DNA from: Thinopyrum elongatum
Lineage: Eukaryota > Streptophyta > Magnoliopsida > Poales > Poaceae
Direction: 5' to 3'
DNA length: 64,000 nucleotides
Assembly (NCBI GenBank): GCA_011799875.1
Contig: CM022303.1
Span: 728,334,340 to 728,398,339, forward strand
Position numbers and translations under genes: made by a program. Positions 24,681 through 35,621 of the stretch are shown here, one piece after another. The stretch's first letter is position 1; every line of letters starts with the position of its first letter. The notes under the pieces are model-generated. The model was not told the DNA's origin. It did not search any database and saw only the letters and a list, made by a program, of their open reading frames with translations.

Positions 24681-24841
24681 CATAGCAACACACGGACATT
24701 CTACTAGTTCCTGATAGGATTACACAAGATTATTAATGGGTGGATCGATATGTTGGGTGTATAAAAAAAAGCGGCGAAGCGGACTGCGGAAGAGCGCCAC
24801 CAGACTAGACAAGGCGGGTTTCCGTTCCAAACTCCCCCACA

Positions 24842-25490
24842 ATGGCGTCACCGGCGCCGCCACGCTGCAGCCCCGCCGCCCAGCCGCTGCCTGTCAGCAG
24901 CCCTCTATCCTATCAGGGCTATGGGCCACCTATCATTGGGCCAACAATGGTGGGCTGGCCGTCTAGGCCCATCAGGACACTCAGGAGCTGCAGCCCGGCA
25001 ACACAACTACATATATGCAAGGCAGAACAACGAGAAGGGCATCCCGGCTAGGATCAGAACAGGCGGCGGTGGTGTGTGTTTCCCCTTTCTTCTTCGCTAG
25101 TTCATCTTCCTCCTCGGGTTGAATCCCTCCTTGTATCCCCACCACTGTAACCATACCACTGTAATAGAGAGACCACCAGCGAGTACCTAACACCGCCGGC
25201 GCAGGCGACCCTCCGGATCACCTGAGGGAGGAGACCGTCCTCCGCCTCCCCACGGCCGCCGACCTCGCGTGCGCCTCCACGGCCGGCCTTTCCTTCCGCC
25301 GAATTATCGCCGACGACTCCTTCTGCGCCGTCCACCCGCCGCCTCTCCTGGCAGCGCCCTCCTCTGCGTCGCTAATGGCGACCGCGCCCTGGTCAGGTAC
25401 GTCGCTCCTGCCGGCGGAGGGGAGGGTACTGTCTGACATTGCTGCCGGCGCTCCCTTCAGATTCAGGCCAAATATGTGCTTGGCCAAGGT
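24842..25490 (+). pseudogene. F-box gene copy B, split and internally deleted
   Basis: The start (ATG 24,842, MASPAPPRCSPAAQP) matches copy E. After a 301-bp insertion, homology resumes at about 25,195 with the F-box core (DPPDHL.EETVLRLPTAADLA-type text), then runs with several deletions to RFRPNMCLAK-like sequence at about 25,490. Most of the middle and C-terminal coding region is gone. The upstream leader (from about 24,790) is shared with copy A. It cannot make a protein. Confidence 0.8.
24892..25192. mobile_element. Solo LTR, 301 bp, in F-box copy B
   Basis: The insert starts TGTCAGCAGCCC and ends ACCTAACA (TG..CA), and is flanked by CTGCC and CCGCC, a 5-bp TSD with one mismatch. Copies A, C, D and E show the uninterrupted site. 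Neither a second LTR nor an internal region is present, so it is read as a solo LTR left after recombination. Confidence 0.65.
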
Positions 25491-25633
25491 GATTTTTTTT
25501 TAGAACGGCCAAGGTGATTTTTAGCTGTAGATCAAAATCCATGCGTTTCAGATCAATGTCTGTTCCTGAACTGCAATTACATGGTTAATTAGCTTGATCA
25601 ATGAAGTTTGAAGACATGTTTGTTTGCACAAAC
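25491..25633 (+). repeat. 3' flank of F-box copy B, left of the Copia insertion
   Basis: Text such as CAATGTCTGTTCCTGAACTGCA and GAAGTTTGAAGACATGTTT aligns to the 3' flanks of A, D and E. The flank continues after the Copia element at 31,378. Confidence 0.65.
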
Positions 25634-26076
25634 TGTTAGATTGATCTCTCCACCAATGGGCCCAACGGCTCATTGGGCCCTTGACCCACGCCCTGATCGG
25701 GGGCGTCCAGCCCACGCAAGGCTGGTGGGCCCCTGTCGCTCAGTGCTATAAAGAGGAGGTGCGGACCAGGGGCACAGGGTGCGAGGTTCGCCGCCGCCAC
25801 TGTTCCCTACTCCTAACCCTAGTCCGATCGAGAGGAACGCACTGACGTGATGGGAAGCGCCACCAGCCACTTCACCGTCACCACCACTACTCTCTGCCAT
25901 CACCGGCCACCGTCACCGTGGCCGGCACCGGGAGCTCATCGAGCCAAGGAAAAGGTATCTCCTCCTCCTCCCATCTCTCTGTCCTCTCCTCCCAGATGAA
26001 TCTAGATGCATAGACAGTGAATATACAGATTGATCTATTCCGAAACCCTAGCCTAGACGATCCAATAGTTCTATCA
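25634..26076 (+). repeat. 5' LTR of the Copia element
   Basis: 443 bp, TGTTAGATTG..TTCTATCA. It contains a candidate promoter TATAAAGAGG (about 25,747). Confidence 0.95.
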
Positions 26077-29000
26077 ATGGTATCAGATGCTATCTAGGAT
26101 TAGTTTTTCAGGTAGAAAAAGAAGAGATCCACCCATTCCCCTTACCAGTTCGAATCGAATCTGAACCACACAAAAAGAACCCCATCAGGGGGCAAAGAGC
26201 ACCACCACCGAGCCATTCGACGGTGGCGCGCTCACCGCAAGGGGAACGCGCTACCGGCGAAGGGGTCGGCAACGGCACCGCCACTCCATTCGTAAGATGA
26301 TAGGAGCTTGGGGGGGCGACGCACTGGCGGTGGTAGGTGGAAAGAGGGAAGGGGGATGGAGAGAGTGGCCGGCGCCGGCGCCGTCGCCGGCGGCCGAGCC
26401 GGCGCCGTCGTCGTCTGGGAGCAGAGGACTGACAGGCAAGCAGAGGAGGGCGCAGAGCGCCACAGAAGAGAGGGGGAAGGGAAACTGGCACGCGCGGCGC
26501 GGTGGCCCTCGCCGCCGTCGCCGGCGGCCGGGGCGGTGACCCTGATCCCGCCATCGACAGAAGGGAGAGAGAGAGAAAGATCGAGAGAAACAGAAAGGAG
26601 GCGCTAGGTCTCGGACGGGAGCTCTCTCTCGGTTTTGTTCGAACTAAACGAACGGGGGACCGTCGGATCGAACTGGACGGTTGGGATGCAAACCCTAGCA
26701 CACCTGTGGGCCAGTGGGCCGAAACTAAGTCGGGCTATTGGCCGGCTGGACCAGGCCAGAGAGGCAGCGCCCGCGCAGGGTCTTTTTGGGCCAAAAGAGA
26801 AGGAAGCCCAGCCATGCGCGCTGGGCTGCTGTGTTTTTTTTTTCCGTTTTTTCTGTTTTTGTCCAATTTTTTTGGGCAAAGTTGATACAGTTTTCTTTCT
26901 ATTCAAAATTATTCAAAGAATATTTTTGTATAGAAAATAGAAAAGTAAAAGAAAAGTTTCTAAAAAAAATTCATGAATTTTTTAATTCATGTTTTCCGCT
27001 GCAAATAAATAAAAGTGCTCTTTTAAAAGTAAATAGAACAAAGCAAAAAGTTCATGAATTTTTTAATTCATGTTTTTCGCTGCTAATTAAAATAAAAGTG
27101 CTCTTTTTATAATAAAAAAAGTGAATAGAACTAAAGTAAAAGATTAAATTGTTGCTTTTCTAATGCAATTTTGAACCAACCGGTTAAAATTGCTTAGAGA
27201 GTAAAAGAGTACAGAATTATTTCTGAATAGAATATTGTAAGTTTTCGCTGAAAAGTAAAAGTTTTATCCTCCAATTAAATTGGAACCAACGGGAAAATTT
27301 AATTGGAAGAACTGATCTTAGCAATGTTTTCCCCCTGTGGGTGAAATAAGATGCAGATAATTTCCGCTATGACAAAAGAAAGATATTTGTTTTAAAGTTA
27401 AAATATGGTATTGTTATTTTCTGACCAACGTTGATGATAACAGTACTATAATTCTATGAGTCTTATGTTCAAAGCTTAAATCTCTGATAAATTTTGTATC
27501 AAAGTGATCAATTTTCAGAGAACAGTTAAAGATCAAGAAATGCTCTTGAACTAGAGAAATGTATATTTCTTGTTTCCGCTGCAATAAAGTTGATGATGAT
27601 GATTATTTCTTAGCAAAGTTGTTTAATAGACATACACATTGTTTATGAGTTATATACATTATTTCCATTTCCGCCCAACGGTGATATGGAATTAATGTAG
27701 AAGGATGATGTTTTATTTTAATTCTGCCCAACGGTGATTTAGAATATAAAAGTAAGTTTTAAAAGTTTAATGTGCATATTTTTTAACCAGACCAACATGG
27801 GGTTATTTTTATGCTCATTATTGTTGATTATTGGCTAATTTTTCTCAGACTAAAAGTTTTCCATGCTTTCATTCGTGAAAGCGAATGGCTGGGTACTTGT
27901 GACCCGAAAGATGACCAAGAAAGGTCATAACGTGAGGGAGCATGTTCTCTCTAAAGAATGGCTTCAAAAGAAAAGAGAAATCATTGAGAAGTCTTGGTTG
28001 ACGAATGTCTTTCATGTACTCTCTATGAAGAAGATTTTTCAGGCAACATGATTTGAGATGAAACAAGCAACATGCATGTTTAATTTGACCAACGTCGGAT
28101 CAAGCATGTGTGTCAAAGAGCATTCGGATTTATTCCTAAATTTAATGATTGAATATGCAGTCAAAAGAGCCAATTCTGGCATTTATGTCCCTTACTGGGA
28201 ATTACCCGCATGGTGGGAAAAGATGATTATGATAAAACCCGCATGGCGGGAACAGTCTGGGAAAATACCTGCGTAACGGGGTAAAGTTGACATAATATTA
28301 TGTCAAAAATCCCGTATGGCGGGAGAAATTTTGGCAAAGGATTTATCCTGTATGACAGGAGAAAGATATGATGACTCATGTGCTTTTAATGTGTCCCACT
28401 CTGGGAGAAAAGTATGGAGTAGCTATTATGCTTTCCTAGTATCGACCGTACACCTTATGTGTAACGGTCATTAAGCACTCAATAAATTCAAAGAGAATAA
28501 AAGTTACAGACGAACCTAAAGATAAGAATGATATGCAAGTGTGACTTGCAAAAGTACTAATGATAAAGAACTCTGTTGAGTTTCTGAAATGGAATGAGAA
28601 AAAAGTACTCCCATACCAGTTAACAGATAACTCATTTCGTATGAATTAATCAGATAAATGAAGTAGATAATCAAAGTTTCCTCAATTCACAAGAGTTATG
28701 AATGGTTTTTCGAAATTGTGGCAGAAAAGTTCTTGCCACATTTCGAGGGGGAGAAAGAAATATGAGATAAATTAAGAATGATCAAACTCCCCTATACTTT
28801 AGATAATGTGATGCACATTACGCATCTAAAGTGATCCATTAATGAAGAATGTGATCGTCTGGGGGAGTACGACGGTCATTATAATACCCCTAATAGTTGT
28901 ATTCCTGGATCTTTTACAGTTTCGAAAGCAGACTAAGGAATACTAAGACGGTGCTTAAAGTGCCATAAAGAAGAAGGTTTTTAACAGAATAAACCCAAAT

Positions 29001-30929
29001 AATAAAATTTAAAGATACGCCATTTTTAGTGAAGATGGAGTAATCTGGGGGAGCATGGTATGAAAATACCTAAGACTCGAATAGATTGTATCTGGGGGAG
29101 CATGTTGTATGACCTATACAACACCTGTTGTTAGCTCTATAAAGGAGGAATGAGTAAACATGGATCTTGTGATAAGGGTCCCTGTAAAACCCATTGCCTC
29201 TTGGAAATGAAAGACTATACAATTAATTTGCCTCTTGGCAATGACAGAGCAACAACAACCCCATATGAAAGACGTGCCAGTACCTGAGACACAGATGGTC
29301 TCAAGGAATGAGAAAATCAGATACTTCTGATTACTATAAAGTCTATGTTAATGGAGGTTGATCCCACCTCATTTAAAGCGCTCAATCTAGCTTTGAGTAG
29401 TGTCTGTTTTGTCTAAATGATAAAGAGACTATGTGAGATGAAATAAAATTGGTGAATCCCGACGATGTTTGGGACTCATAAGTAATTTCCAATGGAGCCA
29501 AAACAGTAGGCTGTAAAGGGTCTACAAGGTCAATGTGACTCCAAAGGAAATATGTAAAGGTGTAAAGCGTGACTTAAATCGAAAGATTTTGTGCAAAGAG
29601 AATGAATAGATTACAATGAGTGTTAGTGGCACATCATGATCGACATCATGATCTGAGTTACATCAGATGAAAGTAAAGAACACAAGGGATACTGCTTCAA
29701 GAAGTCTTTTATGGACTAGAGCAAGTCTCTAGAGGTTGGCATTTAAAGTTAGAAGAATCATATGTTATTTTGGGTTAAAGAAAATGAGAGGACAAATTGT
29801 ATTCATGCAAAGTTATAGAATAGGAAATTCATTCTAATCCTGTGCATGTGGATGACGTCCTACTTGCTAGTGGTCATGTCAATCTACTGCAGGAGCAGAA
29901 AAGATGTTCTTGTCCTCAAAGTTCAAAAGAATGTTCTCGGTAGAGTGTCTCTTGTTATAATTATCGAGATTCACCAAGAAAAGAATAAAAGGGGGTATTA
30001 GGAATGTCGCATGGACATGCTAAGAAAGGTCTCTAAAGTATGCATGCGAGAAAACCTACGCCTGTTCTTATAGTCAAGGGTAATGGAACTGGAAATTTTG
30101 GTGTTTCAAAAGTTGATGAGAAAAGATTAAAAATGGATATGGTGCCATATGCTTCAGCTGTTGGAAGCTCAATATATTACACAGTTCACGTATCCGGGTT
30201 GTTTTGGCAATGTCCAGTCCATATATAGATCACTGGAATGGAGTCAAAGATATCGGCCTCATGCTGAAAGAAATAAGTGCTCTCAAAAGATTGTGAGTAC
30301 ATAGACAGGACTTGTGAAATGTATAACGAAATCCACAATTGTCGCTAACTTTCACACTTGGAGTTTTGGTGTGGAAAAGCTCCAAAGAATGAAACAATTA
30401 CCATCAATGCGATGCAAAAATATGTTATAGCTTGAAATGAGGCTGAGGGACAGGCAAAATGGTTAAGGAGACCTGTACCCGGAGTTGATAATGGTTGACA
30501 ACAGTGATAACCATTTTAAGTTTTTCGCTCCTATGACAACAAGTCAAGTGTTGATGCCAAACACACTGACACAGAGTTATGCGTTGTAAAGGAGAAAGTC
30601 CGGAATTATGTAGAAATGCTTGAAGCATAAAAGCAACAGACAAGTGTTTGCAGATCTGCTTATTAAAGGCTTACCGCCCAGTGTGTTCGGAGAACACACA
30701 GTCGACATGGGTTTTATGGTATAGTCTAAGATTTCCGGACAATAAAAGGGTCCAAGGTTAAAGAATCTGTTTCAAAACAGAGGAGTGTGTTGTAGGTGTT
30801 GATTCTATCGGGAATGGACCGTGATGATGAGACATGCTCTACATGCAAATCTGTGATGGAACGAGTACTTTGAAAAGAGTTATTTCAAAGTATAAAGTTA
30901 AAAGTATATGATGAGATCAAGGGGGAGAA

Positions 30930-31372
30930 TGTTAGATTGATCTCTCCACCAATGGGCCCAACGACTCATTGGGCCCTTGACCCACGCCCTGATCGGGGGC
31001 GTCCAGCCCAAGCAAGGCTGGTGGGCCCCTGTCGCTCAGTGCTATAAAGAGGAGGTGGGGACCAGGGGCACAGGGTGCGAGGTTCGCCGCCGCCACTATT
31101 CCCTACTCCTAACCCTAGTCCGATCGAGAGGAACGCACTGACGCGATGGGAAGCGCCACCAGCCACTTCACCGTCACCATCACTACTCTCTGCCATCACC
31201 GGCCACCGTCACCGTGGCCGGCACCGGGAGTTCATCGAGCCAAGGAAAAGGTATCTCCTCCTCCTCCCATCTCTCTGTCCTCTCCTCACAGATGAATCTA
31301 GATGCATAGACAGTGAATATACAGATCGATCTATTCCGAAACCCTAGCCTAGACGATCCAATAGTTCTATCA
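30930..31372 (+). repeat. 3' LTR of the Copia element
   Basis: 443 bp, same length as the 5' LTR with nine substitutions and no indel by eye. Confidence 0.95.
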
Positions 31373-31555
31373 CAAACATCTGTGTAGCTAGGTTATGTGT
31401 GTCAGACAAACTTAAGCATGCATAGCAAGTATATATGCAGAACAAACGAACTCTGGTCATCAGCCTAATAATAATATATAAATGAATCCTATTTTGTATC
31501 TAAAACTAGATAGATGTTTTCATTGCATCTTCTGATTAACAAGAGTGGTTGATTT

Positions 31556-32168
31556 TGTTGGCGCAATAAGCCATGTCCCCGCCGTGGCTGGTGACCGGCG
31601 TCGGGCGCACCAGGTCCGGTCCGTGGCCGCGTCAAGCTCATGTCTAGGCATAGTCTGGCTAGTGTCTGACTTGTGTCCGGGCATAGTCTGACTTATGCAT
31701 GGTCTGGCCATAGTCTGGGGATACTCCGACCCATGTATGGCCTGTGTATTGCGTGTGTGCGTGCGTGTAGTAGCTCGGGGGTGTGCGTGTGTGTACGCAT
31801 CCATCGGGCGGGAGTAGGACTAGGTCTAGGCAGTTGAGGGATCGCGAGGCGGGCGTGATCGTTGCGGGCTCATCACGAGCGTGCGCGTGGTGGCCGCGAG
31901 CGGAGCGGGCCGATCGGGGCGCCGGCTGGGTAGGGAGCGCGTGGGTCGTGCCCAGCGCAGGCCCAGCTATATAACGCCTCGAGCTGATCATTGTAATTGT
32001 GGGGTTCGAGTTCATGCTCGAGGAAGAAGCCGTTCGTGCGCCGGAACCACCGTGTCCTATGTCTCCCTCCTTCTTTCTTCTTCCTCTGATCGTTCGAGCG
32101 AGAGTACAGAGAGAGAGAGAGAGAGAGAGAGTTCCGGTGAGAGGGAGAGCTAGGGCTAGACACCTACA
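31556..32168. mobile_element. Solo LTR, 613 bp
   Basis: It starts TGTTGGCGCAATAAGCC, ends GACACCTACA and is flanked by a perfect GATTT TSD (31,551-31,555 and 32,169-32,173). A TATATAAC motif at about 31,969 may be its promoter, and an (AG)12 run lies at 32,108-32,131. The flank of copy D (GGTTGGTTTCTCATCAC, about 51,700) shows the empty site. Confidence 0.85.
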
Positions 32169-32173
32169 GATTT

Positions 32174-32310
32174 CTCATCACATAGTCTTCTGTGTATGGG
32201 GCTTACAGTATTTGGTGTCATGCTACTGCTGCTGGTTCTGATCATTGCAAGGAAGGGTGATGACTACATCAATCGAGCGGTTGCCTCTGTTTGGCTTGTT
32301 GACTAATTAA
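32174..32310 (+). repeat. Remaining 3' flank of F-box copy B
   Basis: GGTTCTGATCATTGCAAGGA and TTTGGCTTGTTGACT match about 12,345-12,410 after copy A. Two LTR-element insertions have therefore expanded this flank by about 6.4 kb. Confidence 0.65.
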
Positions 32311-33132
32311 GCGAGCTGCTACAATTATTCAGACTTGATGGAATATGGAGTAGGAATGTACGTGTTCATTCTATCTAGGGTGAGCATAAAAGCGCACAGG
32401 CTCACACATTGGACAGCAGTAAGTAGTACTATGTATGCTTCATTCAGCTCTGCCTCTCGAATACATTAATTAATCTTCCTCGTGCATCAGGCAGTCTTAA
32501 TTAAGTTCTTCTTGTTGTTCCCAGAGTAGACATCGATCCAGGGTGACTTGATTGTCTTACATGCTGCATCACAATCCACCTCTGTACGTGCACGGGTGTG
32601 GCACTTGCTTGGCTTGGACATCGCCGCCGCGGCTTCCATATTGTTCAATCATGGCGAAGCTAGATACTCGGACACGCTCCTCCATGGCGCCGAGATGCTG
32701 TACGACTTCGGCAGGCATTGTTTGAAGAACTGGTCGCCCATCCTTCCATCAATCATCATCTGTTGATCGAGTGAGTGCCCCTATCCCCAATCTCTTATGC
32801 GTGCTAATTCCTTACATTAATTCTTTTGGTCTGAAGATTAGTCTTATAACGCTTTTGTAACCAGTTGCAGCTAACTGATTATACTAGCTAGTTGTTGAAT
32901 TTTTGAGCTAGCTAGGGTGCCCACCATGTTAAGGGCCCCCATCAGTTCAATTCATATGCATGCCAGCTGAAAAAGTTGCAACAAGATAACCACACAGTAC
33001 TGCTTTTGCTGTCTGAAATTAATGAAACTCACTCGAGTGTTAAAAATTGCAAGAGCATAAATGGATCAATTATTAATTAATTTGTACACAAAAGGTAGCA
33101 AGCAAGCAAACAGCACGATCTACTATGATCCA
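32311..33132. other. Intergenic, one possible gene scrap
   Basis: At about 32,620-32,730 the plus strand reads AAAASILFNHGEARYSDTLL, then HGAEMLYDFGRH. This loosely recalls the GH9 endoglucanase pattern of small alanines, YS..LL and a following DFA, but the match is too short to trust. Otherwise nothing is seen. Confidence 0.2.
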
Positions 33133-35590
33133 TCACAACTTATACAGCTTCAGGACAGGTTTGAACTCATTCTTCTTGAGTTGCCTGCGCAAGTCTTTCT
33201 TGAAGCTCTTGCTGCATGGACCCTTTACCAAGACTTCCTCGAGACACTCTATATGCTGTAGCCCAACAATCTGCAAGCACGACGATCCACCACAAGAGCT
33301 GCAGCAGTGAATGCTGATTGCTTTAACAATTACAATATCCTTTTCAAAAGTTACTGTTGAGCTTATGCTGCTGCAACAAATCCTGAGGGTGTTCAGAGCC
33401 AGGGTAGGAGGTTCTCCAAAACTGAGATGCTCCTGACTTGGCTTGATAGCAAGACCACGCTCAAATTCTGAAATCCGAGTTCTGCCATACCGGTATTTTG
33501 AATCCCATTTGCAATGTTCAATGCTATCTATGTCATCTTGACTTGATATCCTCACCTCATGATTAAACCTTTTGAGATTGGGAAACTGATTGATCCAGGC
33601 TGGCCTTATGCATGCAGCGCCTGCGGCTGCACCACCTCCAGTACTAGTGTAAAATACCTTAAGGCTCTTTAGGGTCTTGTGCGGCCTGGAGATGTCATCG
33701 AAAGAAGCAAAGTCATAGCTGTCATCCTCCTCCAGCAGCAGCAGTTGTAGCGACAAGGACTCGAGATGAGGGAGGTGACCCGAGACGGCCAAACACAAAT
33801 CCTTCCAGTTTTTACGGTTGATGCCGGACAACCCGAGCTTGCGCAGTTGGGTAAGCTTCTTAAGCTCCTTGAGGAGGAGGAGGCCGCCTTTCCCACCTGC
33901 GATATTCACAACACCGAGTGTATGCAGCTGTGTCAGCTTCCCAATCCCCTCTGCAGCAGCAGGAACAACCTCAACACCACCACCATTTGTAGCAACACGC
34001 CTGCGTCTGCGCACGTTCTTGGACAGACACCAGCTGCAGGATTCTTTCAAATCACCCACCCTCTTCTTCCATGACCCTGTTGATGCTCCCTGGACCAACC
34101 CGGATGCTGATATGTTGGCTTGTAGGTACTCTTGTTCTTGTGGCTCCTCCTCCTTTTCTGTCTCCTCATCCTCCTCCGACTTCCCTGACTCCTCCTCATC
34201 CTCCGACTCCCCCGACTCCTCCTCATTCTCCTTCTCCTGCTCCTCTTCCTCCACCTCCTCCTCCTCTTCCTCCACCTCCTCCTCCTCATTCTCCTTCTCC
34301 TGCTCCTCCTCTTCCTTCACCTCCTCCTCATTCTCCTTCTCCTGCTCCTCCTCTTCCTCCACCTCCTCCTCCTTCTCTTGTTCCTGATCCTCCTCATCCT
34401 GCTCCTCCTCCTCCTTCTCTTGTTTCTGCTCCTCCTCCTCATTCTCCTCCTGTTCCTGCTCCTCCTCCTCGTCCTCCTCCAAGTCCGACTCCGACTCCGA
34501 TTCCGACTCCTCCGATTCCTCCTCGTTCTCCTCCTGCTGCTTCTGCTGCTGCTCCTCCTCCTTGGCTGTGATGATGGTGTTTCCTGCACGAATGTATTGC
34601 AGCTTGTGTAGCTTGGTGATGATAGCAGGTGGCAACTCGACTATGGAGGTGTGCCTGACATCTAGAGTTTCCAGCTGCCTCATGGAACCCAATGCATCTG
34701 GGAGATAAGTGATGAGCACGCATCCTCGCAAGGACATGAACTTGAGGCGAGGAAACTGCTTCACGATATTCTCCAGATCCCCATCTGTTACACTACCAGT
34801 ACCATCTGATGTACTACTAGTGCCCTCTAGGTCAAGCACCCGAAGCAGCTTCATCTTGTCACAGATGAGGAATGATCTCCACTCACCGAACACTGTCAAA
34901 GACCGTAGCCGTGACAAGTCCATGCTTTTGAATACAATATCATCTCTATCCCAGCTGCTGCTTATGGTGAGGTGTTGTCCAGTGAGTTGTGAGCTGGGGC
35001 TGCAATTCCCCTCTAATTCAAACACAAGGTTATCTTCCATTGGTCGTGACTTGATGTATTCACGGAAGAAACCATTGACTTTGCAGTGGCTTTTTATCAT
35101 TGTTGATTTCTGTTGCTCCTGATATAATATGCTCAACTTCATCAGCTCGGACATGAGCTTTTCCACCTTCTCCTCTTCAGTGCCACCACCACCAGATGAG
35201 TAACCCTCCGCGATCCACCGCCTGAGCAAGCGACTCTTCCTAATGCTTTGATCCGCAGGGAAGACTGCCATATAGAAGATGCATGGCTTGAGTTCATCCG
35301 AGCAAGCATCAAAGTAGGATTGCATCCAACAAAATAGGCTTGTTAAACTGGGAAAAACTGAGTTGGTCTCTAAACATCCCATGAAGTCCGCATTTATAGA
35401 CTCCAAGAACTTCTTATCTCTTATGTGTTCGCGGGTATATTTGCCTATAGCAACTATTACTTCCGGAATCCCGCCACACTTGGACACGATAAGCTTTGAA
35501 ATTGTCTCTGCCTGAGAGGGCAGTTGCTTCCCATCAATAGTTATCTACAAAATTTGGAAATAGATTAATCAAATATGAAATTGAATTAGC

Positions 35591-35621
<31 letters not shown>

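Larger units (their letters stand above)
15515..24708. mobile_element. 9.2-kb element with matching inverted termini, carrying an Ulp1-like gene
   Basis: The left end (15,515-15,545) reads ACTAGTAGAGTGCCCGTGCG and continues GTTGCCACGGGC. The inverse complement of the right end (to 24,708) reads ACTAGTAGAATGTCCGTGTG and continues GTTGCTATGGGC. That is 26 of 31 positions identical, and all five differences are transitions. The palindrome ACTAGT at each end makes the exact TSD ambiguous (TA or CTAG). I see no transposase, so the superfamily is open. Ulp1-like genes are known passengers of plant Mutator-like elements (for example Arabidopsis Kaonashi) and of some CACTA elements. The element lies between F-box copies A and B. 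Confidence 0.6.
25634..31372 (+). mobile_element. Copia LTR element, non-autonomous, complete ends
   Basis: This is a full-length insertion with a perfect 5-bp TSD CAAAC (25,629-25,633 and 31,373-31,377). The 443-bp LTRs are at 25,634-26,076 and 30,930-31,372 (TG..CA) and differ at nine positions by my count (about 2%). A primer-binding site TGGTATCAGATG (26,078-26,089) fits initiator tRNA-Met, and a purine tract AAGGGGGAGAA precedes the 3' LTR (30,919-30,929). The internal 4.85 kb holds only broken pol remains in plus orientation: HVDDVLLASGHV (about 29,845-29,880, RT), VPYASAVGSSIYY (about 30,150) and LIKGLPPSVFGEHTVDMGF (about 30,658-30,720, RNase H end). No frame above ~130 codons was found, so it must have been moved by another element's proteins. 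Confidence 0.9.

Noticed and set aside
26108..26701. 197-codon minus-strand Arg/Pro/Ser-rich frame in the Copia element
   Set aside because: Low-complexity product of GC-rich leader sequence next to the 5' LTR, antisense to the element and without motifs.
32548..32766. Endoglucanase (GH9) gene
   Set aside because: Only about 30 residues look alike and no flanking exons are visible; kept as a note, not a gene.
34047..34611. Several long Pro/Ser/Leu/Arg-rich frames on both strands
   Set aside because: All are alternative readings of the GAG/GAA repeat in the NLR exon.
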